A stretch of DNA of 48,848 nucleotides from a virus (IMGVR_UViG_3300009093_000017:1-48848); one strand, 5' to 3'; shown: positions 15,679 through 23,542, counted from the first letter of the stretch. The notes: generated by a model not told the origin, from the sequence alone. A program made the numbers and translations.

Positions 15679-16169
15679 GACTTTAATCCCTTTCTGAATC
15701 CAGCCAGAGCATCGGCTATTTCCTCGCGAGAGAGCTGATTTGCTGGCTGTAGATTGGGATCTTCTTCCACGCGGAGGGAAGTATCTCCCACCTTTTTATC
15801 GGAAACGATAATCGGCTTTCTTTCCCGTATGACCTTCCTTGCCATAGCCAGCTCTTCCTCGAACTTGTCCAGATCTTCCGGGTTTATCAGGTTGCTTAAC
15901 CGGAGAGCACCTGAATTTCTTTTACCGTCTGCAATGCCCTTTTTGAGATAGCGGATTACGAGAGACAAGTCTTCCTGATTAAATCGCATGCTCCATCGCT
16001 GCCAGGCAAGGATGCGCATGGGAGTAAGAGCGAGATCAAATTCTGAGAGTTTGCAGTAAGCTTCATGGAGTCGTTTGACTTTCTCGTCAGGATTCATGTG
16101 ACCATGGAACCATGATAAATACAACATGTCAAGACCGTGTTGACGATTTTTCAAAAAAGGTCTTGCCAT
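15675..16169 (-). CDS. Hypothetical protein, partner of resolvase
   Basis: Product of 164 residues from the ATG at 16169 (an upstream in-frame GTG at 16190 is possible). It is helical and charged, with HMNPDEKVKRLHEAY near the N-terminus and a C-terminal EEIADALAGFRKGLKS. No family recognised; its stop overlaps the resolvase start, so a recombination or replication role is plausible. The start region is covered by the inverted repeat 16137-16190. A perfect palindrome lies at 15796-15811. Confidence 0.65.
   Translation of the reverse strand: MARPFLKNRQHGLDMLYLSWFHGHMNPDEKVKRLHEAYCKLSEFDLALTPMRILAWQRWSMRFNQEDLSLVIRYLKKGIADGKRNSGALRLSNLINPEDLDKFEEELAMARKVIRERKPIIVSDKKVGDTSLRVEEDPNLQPANQLSREEIADALAGFRKGLKS
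15796..15811. promoter_or_regulatory. Dispersed palindrome (16/16)
   Basis: TTATCGGAAACGATAA, perfect. Inside the 15675-16169 gene. Confidence 0.85.
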
Positions 16170-16190
16170 AATTTGAATTTTCGTCAACAC
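16137..16190. repeat. Long inverted repeat in divergent gene boundary
   Basis: Arms GTGTTGACGA (16137-16146) and TCGTCAACAC (16181-16190) are perfect; after three mismatches the pairing continues with TTCAAA/TTTGAA, leaving a 16-base centre that contains the ATG of the - strand gene. Each arm carries a TTGACG -35-like box pointing inward. It is probably a regulator-binding site or hairpin controlling the divergent pair; no good -10 is seen. Confidence 0.55.
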
Positions 16191-16198
16191 TCCCGGAA

Positions 16199-16378
16199 AT
16201 GAACCTACGCAATCTCTCGCGCGACAAGGTAAAGGTGGTGGAGCGATTTATTTTCCACTGGAACCGGATGAAGGACGCAAAGACGTACGAGAAGAAGGAA
16301 CTCAGGAATGATATTGCGAACGAGGTGTGCGATATCATGTCCACCCTTCTCAAACCCAAGCGAGTACGCAGCAAATGA
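16199..16378 (+). CDS. Small hypothetical protein heading the + strand early operon
   Basis: Product of 59 residues, basic and helical (MNLRNLSRDKVKVVERF... to KPKRVRSK). CCCGGA just upstream is a weak ribosome binding site. The stop overlaps the next ATG (ATGA), so the frame is supported by coupling. No family recognised. Confidence 0.6.
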   Translation: MNLRNLSRDKVKVVERFIFHWNRMKDAKTYEKKELRNDIANEVCDIMSTLLKPKRVRSK

Positions 16379-17055
16379 AGACACTGGCCAAGAGAGCACT
16401 AAGGCGATCCAGCATTATCTCGGTAAATGAGAGGATAACCCTTCAGATACGAAGGGAAAGGGCCGCTCTATCCAATCTGATTCTGCATCCTTCTCTATTT
16501 CCTGCCAGCAAGTGCGATGTAAATACCCGACTCGTAAAGCTTCTAGGTAACCGTCTCTTCGCTGTCTATGACGGGAATGGCATCTGGTATCTCGTGAAGT
16601 GCTGCGGGAACATGGATATCTACCTCAGAAACGATTACGAGGGTACCGAATGGGATGCCTACCTCGTATATCCCCACTCACGATTTGAGAGCATCGTTGT
16701 GCATTACAGGAACAAATTCCTGATGACGGATATGGAGTGGACGCTGACAGATATGGGACTGGAAGCTCAGGCATTTCAGGAAACAGTAAAGAATTGGAAA
16801 AGTATCAAGCTTGAGGACGAAACTGTTCTATCCATTTTATCGGAAACGATAAAAATGAATCTGAAATGGAATCCTATGCTTAAAAACATAGAGAAAGAAT
16901 TCCAAACGCCTTCCTTCGTATTTTCGGAGAATCGACACTCAGCTTACGAACTTCTCGTAAAGCTGTGCTGCAAGATCACCCGAAAGATCAACCGTCAGGC
17001 TATAACCCACCGCAAAATCATCAAACTCATAAACTCCCATGTCGAAACTAAGTAA
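16375..17055 (+). CDS. Hypothetical protein
   Basis: Product of 226 residues; the ATG at 16375 (coupled to the previous stop) is preferred over an in-frame ATG at 16327. Mixed composition; residues 55-120 look like a beta-rich domain (LFAVYDGNGIWYLVKCCGN), the C-terminal part is basic and helical. No family recognised. A perfect palindrome at 16837-16852 reads LSETIK. Confidence 0.6.
   Translation: MKTLAKRALRRSSIISVNERITLQIRRERAALSNLILHPSLFPASKCDVNTRLVKLLGNRLFAVYDGNGIWYLVKCCGNMDIYLRNDYEGTEWDAYLVYPHSRFESIVVHYRNKFLMTDMEWTLTDMGLEAQAFQETVKNWKSIKLEDETVLSILSETIKMNLKWNPMLKNIEKEFQTPSFVFSENRHSAYELLVKLCCKITRKINRQAITHRKIIKLINSHVETK
16837..16852. promoter_or_regulatory. Dispersed palindrome (16/16)
   Basis: TTATCGGAAACGATAA, perfect; inside the 16375-17055 gene. 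Confidence 0.85.
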
Positions 17056-17461
17056 GATTTTGGAAAACATTCGACATATAAAATATGTGGCAATGCATAA
17101 CCCATCGTGTTTAGAGAGATATAGGGCTGGAATCAGGAGGTCTGGAATTTCAACTGGAATAGAATTCAAGAGGATTTCTCATAAGGAAGTGGACATTATG
17201 GAATATAAAATGAGTCAAGTGGTTACTTCATTTTATAATGTTGATAGGACAAGAGTTTTGGGATCTATAACTCGGCAAAGAAACTTTATCAAAAAAAGAA
17301 CTGTTTTCTTTCTAAGAAACACAGGGCTTACTTTCGATAAAATATCTCAGGAATTGAATAAAATTTTAGGTTGTAAAGTTTATGACCGTGAAAGGATTCG
17401 TCAGATATATCTTTCCGCAAAAAGAGACAAATCAATCGCAAAATTACTAAACAATGAATGA
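17039..17461 (+). CDS. HTH protein resembling sigma-70 region 4
   Basis: Product of 140 residues. The C-terminal segment LTFDKISQELNKIL...YDRERIRQIYLSAKRD (about 95-130) matches the pattern of sigma region 4.2 (TLEEIG...RERVRQI), the part that contacts the -35 element. No region 2 is present, so it is not a complete sigma factor; it could be an RNA-polymerase-binding or DNA-binding regulator. The gene is clearly more AT-rich than its neighbours, suggesting separate acquisition. It overlaps the preceding gene by 17 bases. Confidence 0.55.
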   Translation: MSKLSKILENIRHIKYVAMHNPSCLERYRAGIRRSGISTGIEFKRISHKEVDIMEYKMSQVVTSFYNVDRTRVLGSITRQRNFIKKRTVFFLRNTGLTFDKISQELNKILGCKVYDRERIRQIYLSAKRDKSIAKLLNNE

Positions 17462-17829
17462 AATCCAGCTACCTCAAACGCAAAGCAGCCTTAAAGCAAA
17501 AGTTCGCCATATCTGTCGTAGAAACGAAAAAGGCCAGTGGGTCTATACCTCGGAAAGGATTGAAGAGATCACGTCTTCGCCCTGTATCTCAGAAGCGCCA
17601 GAAAGAAGGGAAGATATACCGAGAGAAGGCAATATCATTTCTTTCTTCCAACCCCTTATGCAAGGTCTGCTCTTGTTCCCCGGCTACACAAGTGCATCAT
17701 ATCAAAAGGAGGGGTAAGTACTATCTCGATGAAACTACTTGGATGGCTGTTTGCCAGGAATGTCACAGACGAATCGAAACCGAAGTCAGATGGTCAAGAG
17801 ATAACGGATACATCATATATGGAAACTGA
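17458..17829 (+). CDS. HNH endonuclease
   Basis: Product of 123 residues with a C-terminal HNH domain: CKVC (about 68-71), ATQVHHIKRRGKYYLDE, then VCQECHRRIE, giving the two zinc-binding CxxC pairs and the catalytic HH. The N-terminal 60 residues are very basic and probably bind DNA. Phage HNH proteins cut DNA during packaging or act as homing enzymes; here it sits among early genes. Confidence 0.8.
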   Translation: MKSSYLKRKAALKQKFAISVVETKKASGSIPRKGLKRSRLRPVSQKRQKEGKIYREKAISFLSSNPLCKVCSCSPATQVHHIKRRGKYYLDETTWMAVCQECHRRIETEVRWSRDNGYIIYGN

Positions 17830-18115
17830 AAAAATAGAAGGATTAGAGCCTGAGATTCTTGAGGTAGAGCAAGTGGAAAAGGATCATATGGAGAAGATTT
17901 CATTTCTATGTAAACAGATGGATGAAAGACTGAATCTTCCAGAGTGCTTCAATCTTACCAATTACCACAACAAAAACATCCCGGTTGTTTCAAAGGGCGT
18001 AATTGTACGCGACTGGAAAGAGGGATGGCAGCACAATATTGACTACGCCATAAAGAAGAGGGAAGCGTTGGCCAAGTTGACTGACGAAGAAAAAACAATA
18101 CTAGGACTAGCATGA
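17819..18115 (+). CDS. Hypothetical acidic protein
   Basis: Product of 98 residues from the ATG at 17819, which overlaps the HNH gene end by 11 bases; a longer frame from 17729 would overlap 101 bases and is less likely. Rich in Glu and Lys. No family recognised. Confidence 0.5.
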   Translation: METEKIEGLEPEILEVEQVEKDHMEKISFLCKQMDERLNLPECFNLTNYHNKNIPVVSKGVIVRDWKEGWQHNIDYAIKKREALAKLTDEEKTILGLA

Positions 18116-18573
18116 ATACAAAGCTTAAATACCTGTTTATCGGAGGAATCGTTGACGGAGAGATCAAGCAAACGGACGGAAGGAACGTCCATATCGAACA
18201 CGCTCACGATCACGAAGGAGCAGTCATCGGAAGCTGGACCTACGTAAAGAGACACGTAGCCGGTCATGCCGTGTATGTAGAGGAGAGTATGGATGAACTT
18301 GATGCTCAGAAGAAGCTTATCCTTGGATACAAGGCCAAGTACGAGGCTAGAGATCAGACTCTGGGAGAGTTTTTCCGGTCTTGCTACGTGGTAATCGTCA
18401 AATGTCCGATTAATGGAGGGATGCTTTCATTCCGATATGGAAAAGGAAAACAGTGCGAGATTACACGCTCTGGAGAAATCGAATTCCAAAATGGAGAGAC
18501 ATATCGAATGTCTACGCCTTTTCAGATTCAACCTCTTCCTCCGGTATTTAACAAAATAGATCAAGCCGCGTAA
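18112..18573 (+). CDS. Hypothetical protein
   Basis: Product of 153 residues, coupled to the previous gene (ATGA). Contains a histidine-rich segment NVHIEHAHDHEG (25-36). No family recognised; it precedes the exonuclease gene. Confidence 0.6.
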   Translation: MNTKLKYLFIGGIVDGEIKQTDGRNVHIEHAHDHEGAVIGSWTYVKRHVAGHAVYVEESMDELDAQKKLILGYKAKYEARDQTLGEFFRSCYVVIVKCPINGGMLSFRYGKGKQCEITRSGEIEFQNGETYRMSTPFQIQPLPPVFNKIDQAA

Positions 18574-18574
18574 T

Positions 18575-19345
18575 ATGCCTATCATCGTCATACCGGAATC
18601 AAATTCGCACTGGTATCGCAGAGATGGGAGTTCCATTCATACGACTATCGGAAAGAACGGCCTTCCCCGTCCCACTAACCTGAAGGATGCCAGAGAGCAC
18701 GGCTACCTTCCTTCAGTAACCTCTATCCTGAAGGTAAAATCCAAGCCACAGCTAGAAGCATGGAAGCAGGAGCAGGCTATTATGGCAGCCCTGACACTTC
18801 CTCGCTCGCATGATGAACCAGAGGATATGTTCGCTAAGCGAGTCGTTCAGGATATGGACAGGCAGGGAAAGGAAGCTGCCGAGTTTGGTACCAGAATTCA
18901 CAATTATATTGAAAGAACACATCTTAACATTCCTCATCAAGGAGAATTTGATTTACTAGAGTATTGTAGGTCGTATTCAACGTGGTTTGGAGAAAACATT
19001 ACCGAAGTAATCCACGCCGAGAAGGTGCTTGTTAACGATAGAGAGAATTACGCAGGAACGGTCGATCTTGTAGCCATTCACAAGGAATGGGGAAGGATCG
19101 TTCTGGACGTAAAGACGCAGAAGGTGAAGGACAAGCCAAACTTTTATTTCGAGTGGGCACTTCAGCTCGCGGCTTACGGAAATTGTATAGAGGAACCTGT
19201 AAAACTCGTAAGCTGCATTATCGACAGCGGTAAGCCTGCTGAACCTGTATTCAAGGTATGGGAAGATTACGATGGAGCATTAAAGGCATTCCAGTGCTGT
19301 CATTATCTTTGGAGATACGAAAGAAACATGTTGACTGATTCGTAA
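18575..19345 (+). CDS. PD-(D/E)XK exonuclease, RecB/Cas4-like
   Basis: Product of 256 residues. RecB-family nuclease motifs in order: GTRIHNYIE (His109), Glu149, AGTVDLVA (Asp164), IVLDVKTQK (Asp178-x-Lys180) and WALQLAAYGN (Gln197). Such phage enzymes degrade DNA ends to make 3' single strands for annealing-based recombination or to degrade host DNA. The SSB-like gene downstream (22083) is a possible partner. It contains a 12/16 palindrome copy at 19026-19041, read as LVNDRE. Confidence 0.85.
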   Translation: MPIIVIPESNSHWYRRDGSSIHTTIGKNGLPRPTNLKDAREHGYLPSVTSILKVKSKPQLEAWKQEQAIMAALTLPRSHDEPEDMFAKRVVQDMDRQGKEAAEFGTRIHNYIERTHLNIPHQGEFDLLEYCRSYSTWFGENITEVIHAEKVLVNDRENYAGTVDLVAIHKEWGRIVLDVKTQKVKDKPNFYFEWALQLAAYGNCIEEPVKLVSCIIDSGKPAEPVFKVWEDYDGALKAFQCCHYLWRYERNMLTDS

Positions 19346-19368
19346 AAAACGATAACATCCCATTTGCA

Positions 19369-20142
19369 ATGAAAAAAGAACTACTTTCGTTTCACAACGA
19401 TCCAAAAATCAAAGAAAAATATCTAGCAAGAGTGCGAGAGCACCGAGCTTGCGATGAGATTGTAAAAGGCACCTACTGGGAAGACGGAAAAGGATGTGCT
19501 GTAGGCTGCACAATTCATTCCGGAAGACATGAAGATTACGAGACTGAACTTGGAATTCCGAGTCAACTAGCTCGAATCGAAGATGGGATCTTTGAATCAC
19601 TTCCAAACGAACTTGCTCTAGAATGGCCCGAAAAGTTTCTGCAATCAATTCCTGTAGGAGTCAATCTTATGGCTGTATACTGGAAGTTCATGGAATGGCT
19701 TCTGATTGATGAAAAAGAAGGTGTAATTCGATTTGCAAAGACTGATGTTCAGAAATTGATAATCCGTGATTCTGGAAATATCTTCACTCGCCTTCTTAGG
19801 GGAGAATCACCTTCTTACGACGAGTGCACAGAAGTGAGAAAGCATGCTGCTGCTGCTGCTTATGCTGCTGCTGCTGCTGCTTATGCTGCTGCTGCTGCTG
19901 CTTATGCTGCTGCTGATGCTGCTGCTGCTTATGCTGCTGCTGCTGCTGCTTATGCTGCTGCTGATGCTGCTGATGCTGATGCTGCTGCTGCTGCTTATGC
20001 TGATGCTGCTGCTGCTGCTGCTTATGCTGCTGCTGATGCTGCTGATGCTGCTGCTGCTGCTTATGCTGATGCTGATGCTCGTTTAAAAACTCGCATCAGG
20101 CAGAGTGAGAAACTATTGGAACTTTTCAGGGAATCAAAATGA
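19369..20142 (+). CDS. Protein with conserved N-domain and Ala/Tyr/Asp triplet-repeat tail
   Basis: Product of 257 residues. Residues 1-160 form a normal globular domain with RVREHRACDEIVKGTYWEDGK and CAVGCTIHSG; residues about 160-238 consist almost only of Ala with regularly placed Tyr and Asp, ending in a basic helix (RLKTRIRQSEKLLELF). Tails of this type are seen in phage and metagenomic proteins of unknown function. A possible promoter (TTGACT at 19331, 16 bases, TAACAT) with a CGATAA half-site lies just upstream. Confidence 0.7.
   Translation: MKKELLSFHNDPKIKEKYLARVREHRACDEIVKGTYWEDGKGCAVGCTIHSGRHEDYETELGIPSQLARIEDGIFESLPNELALEWPEKFLQSIPVGVNLMAVYWKFMEWLLIDEKEGVIRFAKTDVQKLIIRDSGNIFTRLLRGESPSYDECTEVRKHAAAAAYAAAAAAYAAAAAAYAAADAAAAYAAAAAAYAAADAADADAAAAAYADAAAAAAYAAADAADAAAAAYADADARLKTRIRQSEKLLELFRESK
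19848..20081 (+). repeat. GCT-based triplet repeat tract
   Basis: Near-uninterrupted GCT codons broken by TAT and GAT, over about 230 bases. Only three codons are used, a pure microsatellite rather than mixed Ala codons, so slippage and length variation are expected. Confidence 0.9.
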
Positions 20143-20741
20143 CTATTACCGAAGCAAAAGCATTAACGGACGAAGAGCTTCGCATCAAGGTTGCGGAGAA
20201 GAAACGATTCTATGCTAAAATAGATACGACTGGAACATGTTGGGAATGGCATGGAAGTATGGCTCCCAATGGATACGGCCAGTTCTATCGCGAAAAAGGT
20301 AAAAGTCGGCAGGCGCATAGAATAGCTTGGGAATACGAAAATGGAGAAATTCCTCAAGGACTATATGTATGTCATAAATGCGATAATCGTAAGTGTTGCC
20401 GCCCAGATCATTTATTCCTAGGGACTCATTCCGATAATATGAGAGATATGGTGTCCAAAAATAGACACAATACAGTTCCCGGATGTTTTGCGATGCTGAA
20501 AGTCCGTAATTGTTCCGGTTCTAGAAACCCACAAGCAAAACTTTCAGAAGAAGATGCTGAGCTGATTAAATCGATTCCAAAAGTATATGGCCGCGGAGCA
20601 AAGGTAGCCCGTCATTTTGGAGTTCATGAAGAAATTGTAAGCGGTATTTGGAGAGGAAAGCGATGGAAACACATTAAGCCTTCTCAGGATTCAATACAGA
20701 AAGCCAAAGCCTTTTTGCTTACGATGGAGGGGGAGAAGTGA
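20139..20741 (+). CDS. HNH homing-type endonuclease
   Basis: Product of 200 residues. The HNH core is CWEWHGSMAPNGYGQF, QAHRIAWEYENG, LYVCHKCDNRKCCRPDHLFLGTHSDNMRDM, the usual order in free-standing phage HNH_3 homing endonucleases, with a C-terminal HTH-like DNA-binding segment (GAKVARHFGVHEEIVSGIWRGKRW). Overlaps the previous stop by 4 bases. It probably propagates its own locus between phages. Confidence 0.85.
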   Translation: MTITEAKALTDEELRIKVAEKKRFYAKIDTTGTCWEWHGSMAPNGYGQFYREKGKSRQAHRIAWEYENGEIPQGLYVCHKCDNRKCCRPDHLFLGTHSDNMRDMVSKNRHNTVPGCFAMLKVRNCSGSRNPQAKLSEEDAELIKSIPKVYGRGAKVARHFGVHEEIVSGIWRGKRWKHIKPSQDSIQKAKAFLLTMEGEK

Positions 20742-21286
20742 GTGATCCATTCGTATTCCCAGAGGTTCCCAGTAATCTTCCTCTGGCTGAAGGACCATGG
20801 GCAAAAATGACGTGTGAAGAAGTTTTAAATGAATTGGCGAAACGATCTAAATATATGAAAGAACCCGACTACACCGATATAAACTACCGCATAAAGGTAA
20901 TGCAGCACTTTGCGGAGGGTGGGGAAGTTCAATATAGATGTCTTTCCATTAATTCACCTTATTGGCTTGATCCTACCCCTATCACAACACCAACTTGGAA
21001 TTGGGAGATTTTCAATTACCGCATAAAGCCCCAAGATAAGCCTGTAGAATACGTCCCGATGGAGAAGTCGGACTTCGACGGGATGCCGGTGATTTGGGCA
21101 CGAAGAGAAAATCACTGTTCATTCCAAGGAGTAGATTATCTTGTTTCAACCCTCTTTGAGGCAGGAGTAACTATTATACTTCTTGGAAGAGTAGATGGAT
21201 TTACATACGCAGATCTGTTTCATGATGGATGGGAATACTCCACTGACCGCATCCACTGGAAGCCTTTCAGGAAGGAGAAGAGATGA
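20738..21286 (+). CDS. Hypothetical protein, paralogue of 24755 gene
   Basis: Product of 182 residues, GTG start overlapping the preceding TGA. The C-terminal half carries the pattern EYVPM-x4-DFDGMPVIWAR ... WEYSTDRIHWKPFRK, shared with the 24755-25153 product (EYVPM...DYPVVWVR...WSPDRKNWRPFRK). The function of this family is unknown to me. Confidence 0.65.
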   Translation: MSDPFVFPEVPSNLPLAEGPWAKMTCEEVLNELAKRSKYMKEPDYTDINYRIKVMQHFAEGGEVQYRCLSINSPYWLDPTPITTPTWNWEIFNYRIKPQDKPVEYVPMEKSDFDGMPVIWARRENHCSFQGVDYLVSTLFEAGVTIILLGRVDGFTYADLFHDGWEYSTDRIHWKPFRKEKR

Positions 21287-21831
21287 AGAAAATAATCAGT
21301 CTGTTTCAGAGAAGCTACGACGGGGATCGCATGGTTCGAGATGAAGTCGTTCCGGGGGCAGAATGGGTGCTTGCCAACGAGGGAAATGCCACGCGAAAAT
21401 TTGATGGAACGTGCTGCATGGTGCGTGCCGGTAAACTTTACCGCAGATACGAAGTCAAAGACCCGCGCCAGAAAATTCCTGACAACTTCGAGCCGGCGAA
21501 TGACGTTGACACGGTAACCGGAAAACAGCAGGGGTGGATTCCCGTGGGTGACGGCGCCCAAGATGTTTACTATCGGGAGGCTTGGGATAATCAGGAGGGA
21601 TGGTATCTCCATGATGGAACTTACGAACTGTGCGGGCCCAAGATTCAGGGAAATCCTGAAAATATGGAAACTCACGTCCTGATACGTCACGGAGAAGAAA
21701 TGCTGGGAGGATTCAAGCTCACTTTCGACGGCATCAAGGAATATCTCCGCACCGCCGGCATTGAGGGAATTGTCTGGCATCACCCGGATGGCCGAATGGT
21801 GAAGATCAAGCGCAAGGACTTCTTTAAATGA
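21283..21831 (+). CDS. RNA/DNA ligase-like nucleotidyltransferase
   Basis: Product of 182 residues with the covalent nucleotidyltransferase motifs: RKFDGT (Lys39, motif I, site of AMP attachment), YELCGPK (114-120, motif III), EGIVW (161-165, motif IV) and MVKIKRKDF (172-180, motif V). It is a minimal ligase core without extra domains. It may seal nicked RNA, for example tRNA cut by host anticodon nucleases. Its codons are visibly more G+C-rich than flanking genes. Confidence 0.8.
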   Translation: MKKIISLFQRSYDGDRMVRDEVVPGAEWVLANEGNATRKFDGTCCMVRAGKLYRRYEVKDPRQKIPDNFEPANDVDTVTGKQQGWIPVGDGAQDVYYREAWDNQEGWYLHDGTYELCGPKIQGNPENMETHVLIRHGEEMLGGFKLTFDGIKEYLRTAGIEGIVWHHPDGRMVKIKRKDFFK

Positions 21832-22076
21832 CAATCCCCGCAATTGAATATACCGGAAACAGGCCGTGCATCCCTGCTGCCGCAATGGCGGAACTCAGGA
21901 GAAGGTGCTACGAGAACAATGTAGCTCGTCCTTTTGGAATATATCCTGAAGATATTAAAATTATTCGACCATACACAGAAGAAGAACTTAGGAAACCACT
22001 TCCTGAATATCGAAGATTTCTTCACGAACCAATTCCATTTCCAGAGCCTTACAAAAAACTTCTCGGAAAACGATAA
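21828..22076 (+). CDS. Hypothetical protein
   Basis: Product of 82 residues, coupled to the ligase gene. Pro/Glu/Arg-rich. No family recognised. Its last codons lie in a partial palindrome (TTCTCG-GAAAA-CGATAA, 22060-22076) whose CGATAA contains the stop codon. Confidence 0.55.
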   Translation: MTIPAIEYTGNRPCIPAAAMAELRRRCYENNVARPFGIYPEDIKIIRPYTEEELRKPLPEYRRFLHEPIPFPEPYKKLLGKR

Positions 22077-22082
22077 AACAAT

Positions 22083-22727
22083 ATGCCCTACGAAATAACA
22101 CAAAACAAACAGAGAGTATTACCACCAGCCGGGAATCATGTCGCGAGACTGGTCTGGTTCATTGACCTTGGAAATCAGGATATCGAGTGGAAGGGAGAGG
22201 TTAAGAACCTTCACAAGGTAAGGATGAGCTGGGAGCTTCCTACAGAGGTGCATGTTTTTGACGAGCACAAGGGAGCTGAGCCTTTCATGGTGCATAAGGA
22301 ATACACCCTCTCGTTTAACGATAAGGCCACCCTGCGAAAGGATCTGGAATCTTGGAGAGGTAAAGCCTTTACCGAAGAAGAGTTGAAGGTATTCGACGAA
22401 ACGAAGCTTATGGGTAAACCATGCATGGTGAACGTGGTCCACACTACCAAGGGCGAGAAGACCTATGCCAACGTTACGGGTATCACCAATATTCCTAAAG
22501 GGATGCAGGATTACCCGCAGTACAACGACAGCATGATCTATAACGCCTTTAATGGTGAGGATGAGATCTTCAAGGGACTTCCCGAATGGTTGCAGGAGAA
22601 GATCGCCAAGAGCCCACAGTTCAAAGCAGGAGTCCAGAAACAGCAAAAGGAAAAGGTGGAGGAAAGCTGGAAGGATACAGAAGAGAAATCTCCAGTTCCA
22701 TCTGAAGACGATGAAATTCCGTTTTAA
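22083..22727 (+). CDS. Single-stranded DNA-binding-like protein with SSB-type acidic tip
   Basis: Product of 214 residues. Residues 1-140 resemble an OB-containing phage SSB-like domain (VARLVWFIDLG..., CMVNVVHTTKGEKTYANVTGI), followed by a charged linker and the C-terminus SEDDEIPF, almost identical to the DDDIPF tip by which bacterial SSB recruits partners. It probably protects single-stranded DNA made by the PD-(D/E)XK exonuclease and docks host repair proteins. The assignment is by tail and fold pattern. Confidence 0.7.
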   Translation: MPYEITQNKQRVLPPAGNHVARLVWFIDLGNQDIEWKGEVKNLHKVRMSWELPTEVHVFDEHKGAEPFMVHKEYTLSFNDKATLRKDLESWRGKAFTEEELKVFDETKLMGKPCMVNVVHTTKGEKTYANVTGITNIPKGMQDYPQYNDSMIYNAFNGEDEIFKGLPEWLQEKIAKSPQFKAGVQKQQKEKVEESWKDTEEKSPVPSEDDEIPF

Positions 22728-22933
22728 TGAGTAAAGAAATAACAACCGTCCTTAAGATACTGGACAAGAGAGGGATTCAGAAAGCTGTATTCGCCTGTCA
22801 GATCGCAAGATTTATGAAGGTGGAGTGCAGCAGGTCGTGGAAGGTGCAGGTGTACCGATGGCTTGCTGGGGATATTAGGCCCAGAGAAGAAGTGCTCGTA
22901 TCAATCAGGAAGTGGATAAAGGCAGTATCGTAA
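22727..22933 (+). CDS. Small HTH-like DNA-binding protein
   Basis: Product of 68 residues, TAATG-coupled. The central part FACQIARFMKVECSRSWKVQ followed by VYRWLAGDIRPREEVL looks like a Cro/XRE-type HTH (WLAGxxRP is the usual end of the recognition region). The gene ends inside the palindrome site 22925-22940, an arrangement expected for a regulator with its own site. Confidence 0.55.
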   Translation: MSKEITTVLKILDKRGIQKAVFACQIARFMKVECSRSWKVQVYRWLAGDIRPREEVLVSIRKWIKAVS

Positions 22934-22940
22934 ACGGTAA
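22925..22940. promoter_or_regulatory. Dispersed palindrome (14/16), intergenic
   Basis: GTATCGTAAACGGTAA spans the stop of the HTH-like gene and ends 4 bases before the next ATG (22945). Confidence 0.65.
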
Positions 22941-22944
22941 AACA

Positions 22945-23097
22945 ATGAAAACAACTCATCAGATTGCTGAAGAACTTCTACAACTTCCAGATGTGCAATT
23001 GCATATCGAAGGATGGTGCCTATTGGATAATCAAGAAATATGCGCTGTAATGTCTGAATATGATCCGGAAGGAACTGCATTTCTAATTCCTCAATAA
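22945..23097 (+). CDS. Small hypothetical protein
   Basis: Product of 50 residues (MKTTHQIAEELLQLPDVQ...), start just after the palindrome site. No clear ribosome binding site. No family recognised. Confidence 0.5.
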   Translation: MKTTHQIAEELLQLPDVQLHIEGWCLLDNQEICAVMSEYDPEGTAFLIPQ

Positions 23098-23102
23098 AAG
23101 AT

Positions 23103-23354
23103 ATGAACGCGATCACCGAAAAGCACAAAGCAGCCGCAATCTGCTGTTTGATGAAAGAATGGGATTTAGAAACACTCTCTGATTACTTGTCTCACACGTT
23201 CCCGGATCCGACGGAGGAAGTAAAATATACTGATGAACAAATAGCTTTGTGGGGATCGAGACACGAAATACCATTTTGTTTAACAGATTTACGTTGTGCA
23301 TTTGAAGATGCCGCAACTTTGAATCACTACACCGCGAAGGGGGAAGAGTCGTGA
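23103..23354 (+). CDS. Hypothetical protein
   Basis: Product of 83 residues, mostly helical and acidic; overlaps the next start by 4 bases. No family recognised. Confidence 0.5.
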   Translation: MNAITEKHKAAAICCLMKEWDLETLSDYLSHTFPDPTEEVKYTDEQIALWGSRHEIPFCLTDLRCAFEDAATLNHYTAKGEES

Positions 23355-23542
23355 AGTGGAAACCGATAGAAACAGCTCCGAAGGATCGCACTGCATTTTT
23401 GGTATACGATAAAAAATTCGGAATACAGGCGGCATTTTATTCTGAACCATTAGGAGTAATTTTAACGCGCAGCGGTGCTTATCCATTAAAAAATATAACC
23501 CACTGGATGCCTCTTCCCGAACCACCCAAAGGAGACGAATGA
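23351..23542 (+). CDS. DUF551-like small protein
   Basis: Product of 63 residues, GTG start. The ends KWKPIETAPKDRTAFLVYD and ITHWMPLPEPP match the pattern of the DUF551 family, common small phage proteins without known function. Confidence 0.65.
   Translation: MKWKPIETAPKDRTAFLVYDKKFGIQAAFYSEPLGVILTRSGAYPLKNITHWMPLPEPPKGDE

Noticed and set aside
17454-17717. 87-residue frame overlapping the HNH gene
   Set aside because: The frame at 17458 has clear HNH motifs; this one has none.
19844-20086. Leu/Met-only frame over the triplet repeat
   Set aside because: It is only the shifted reading of GCT repeats.
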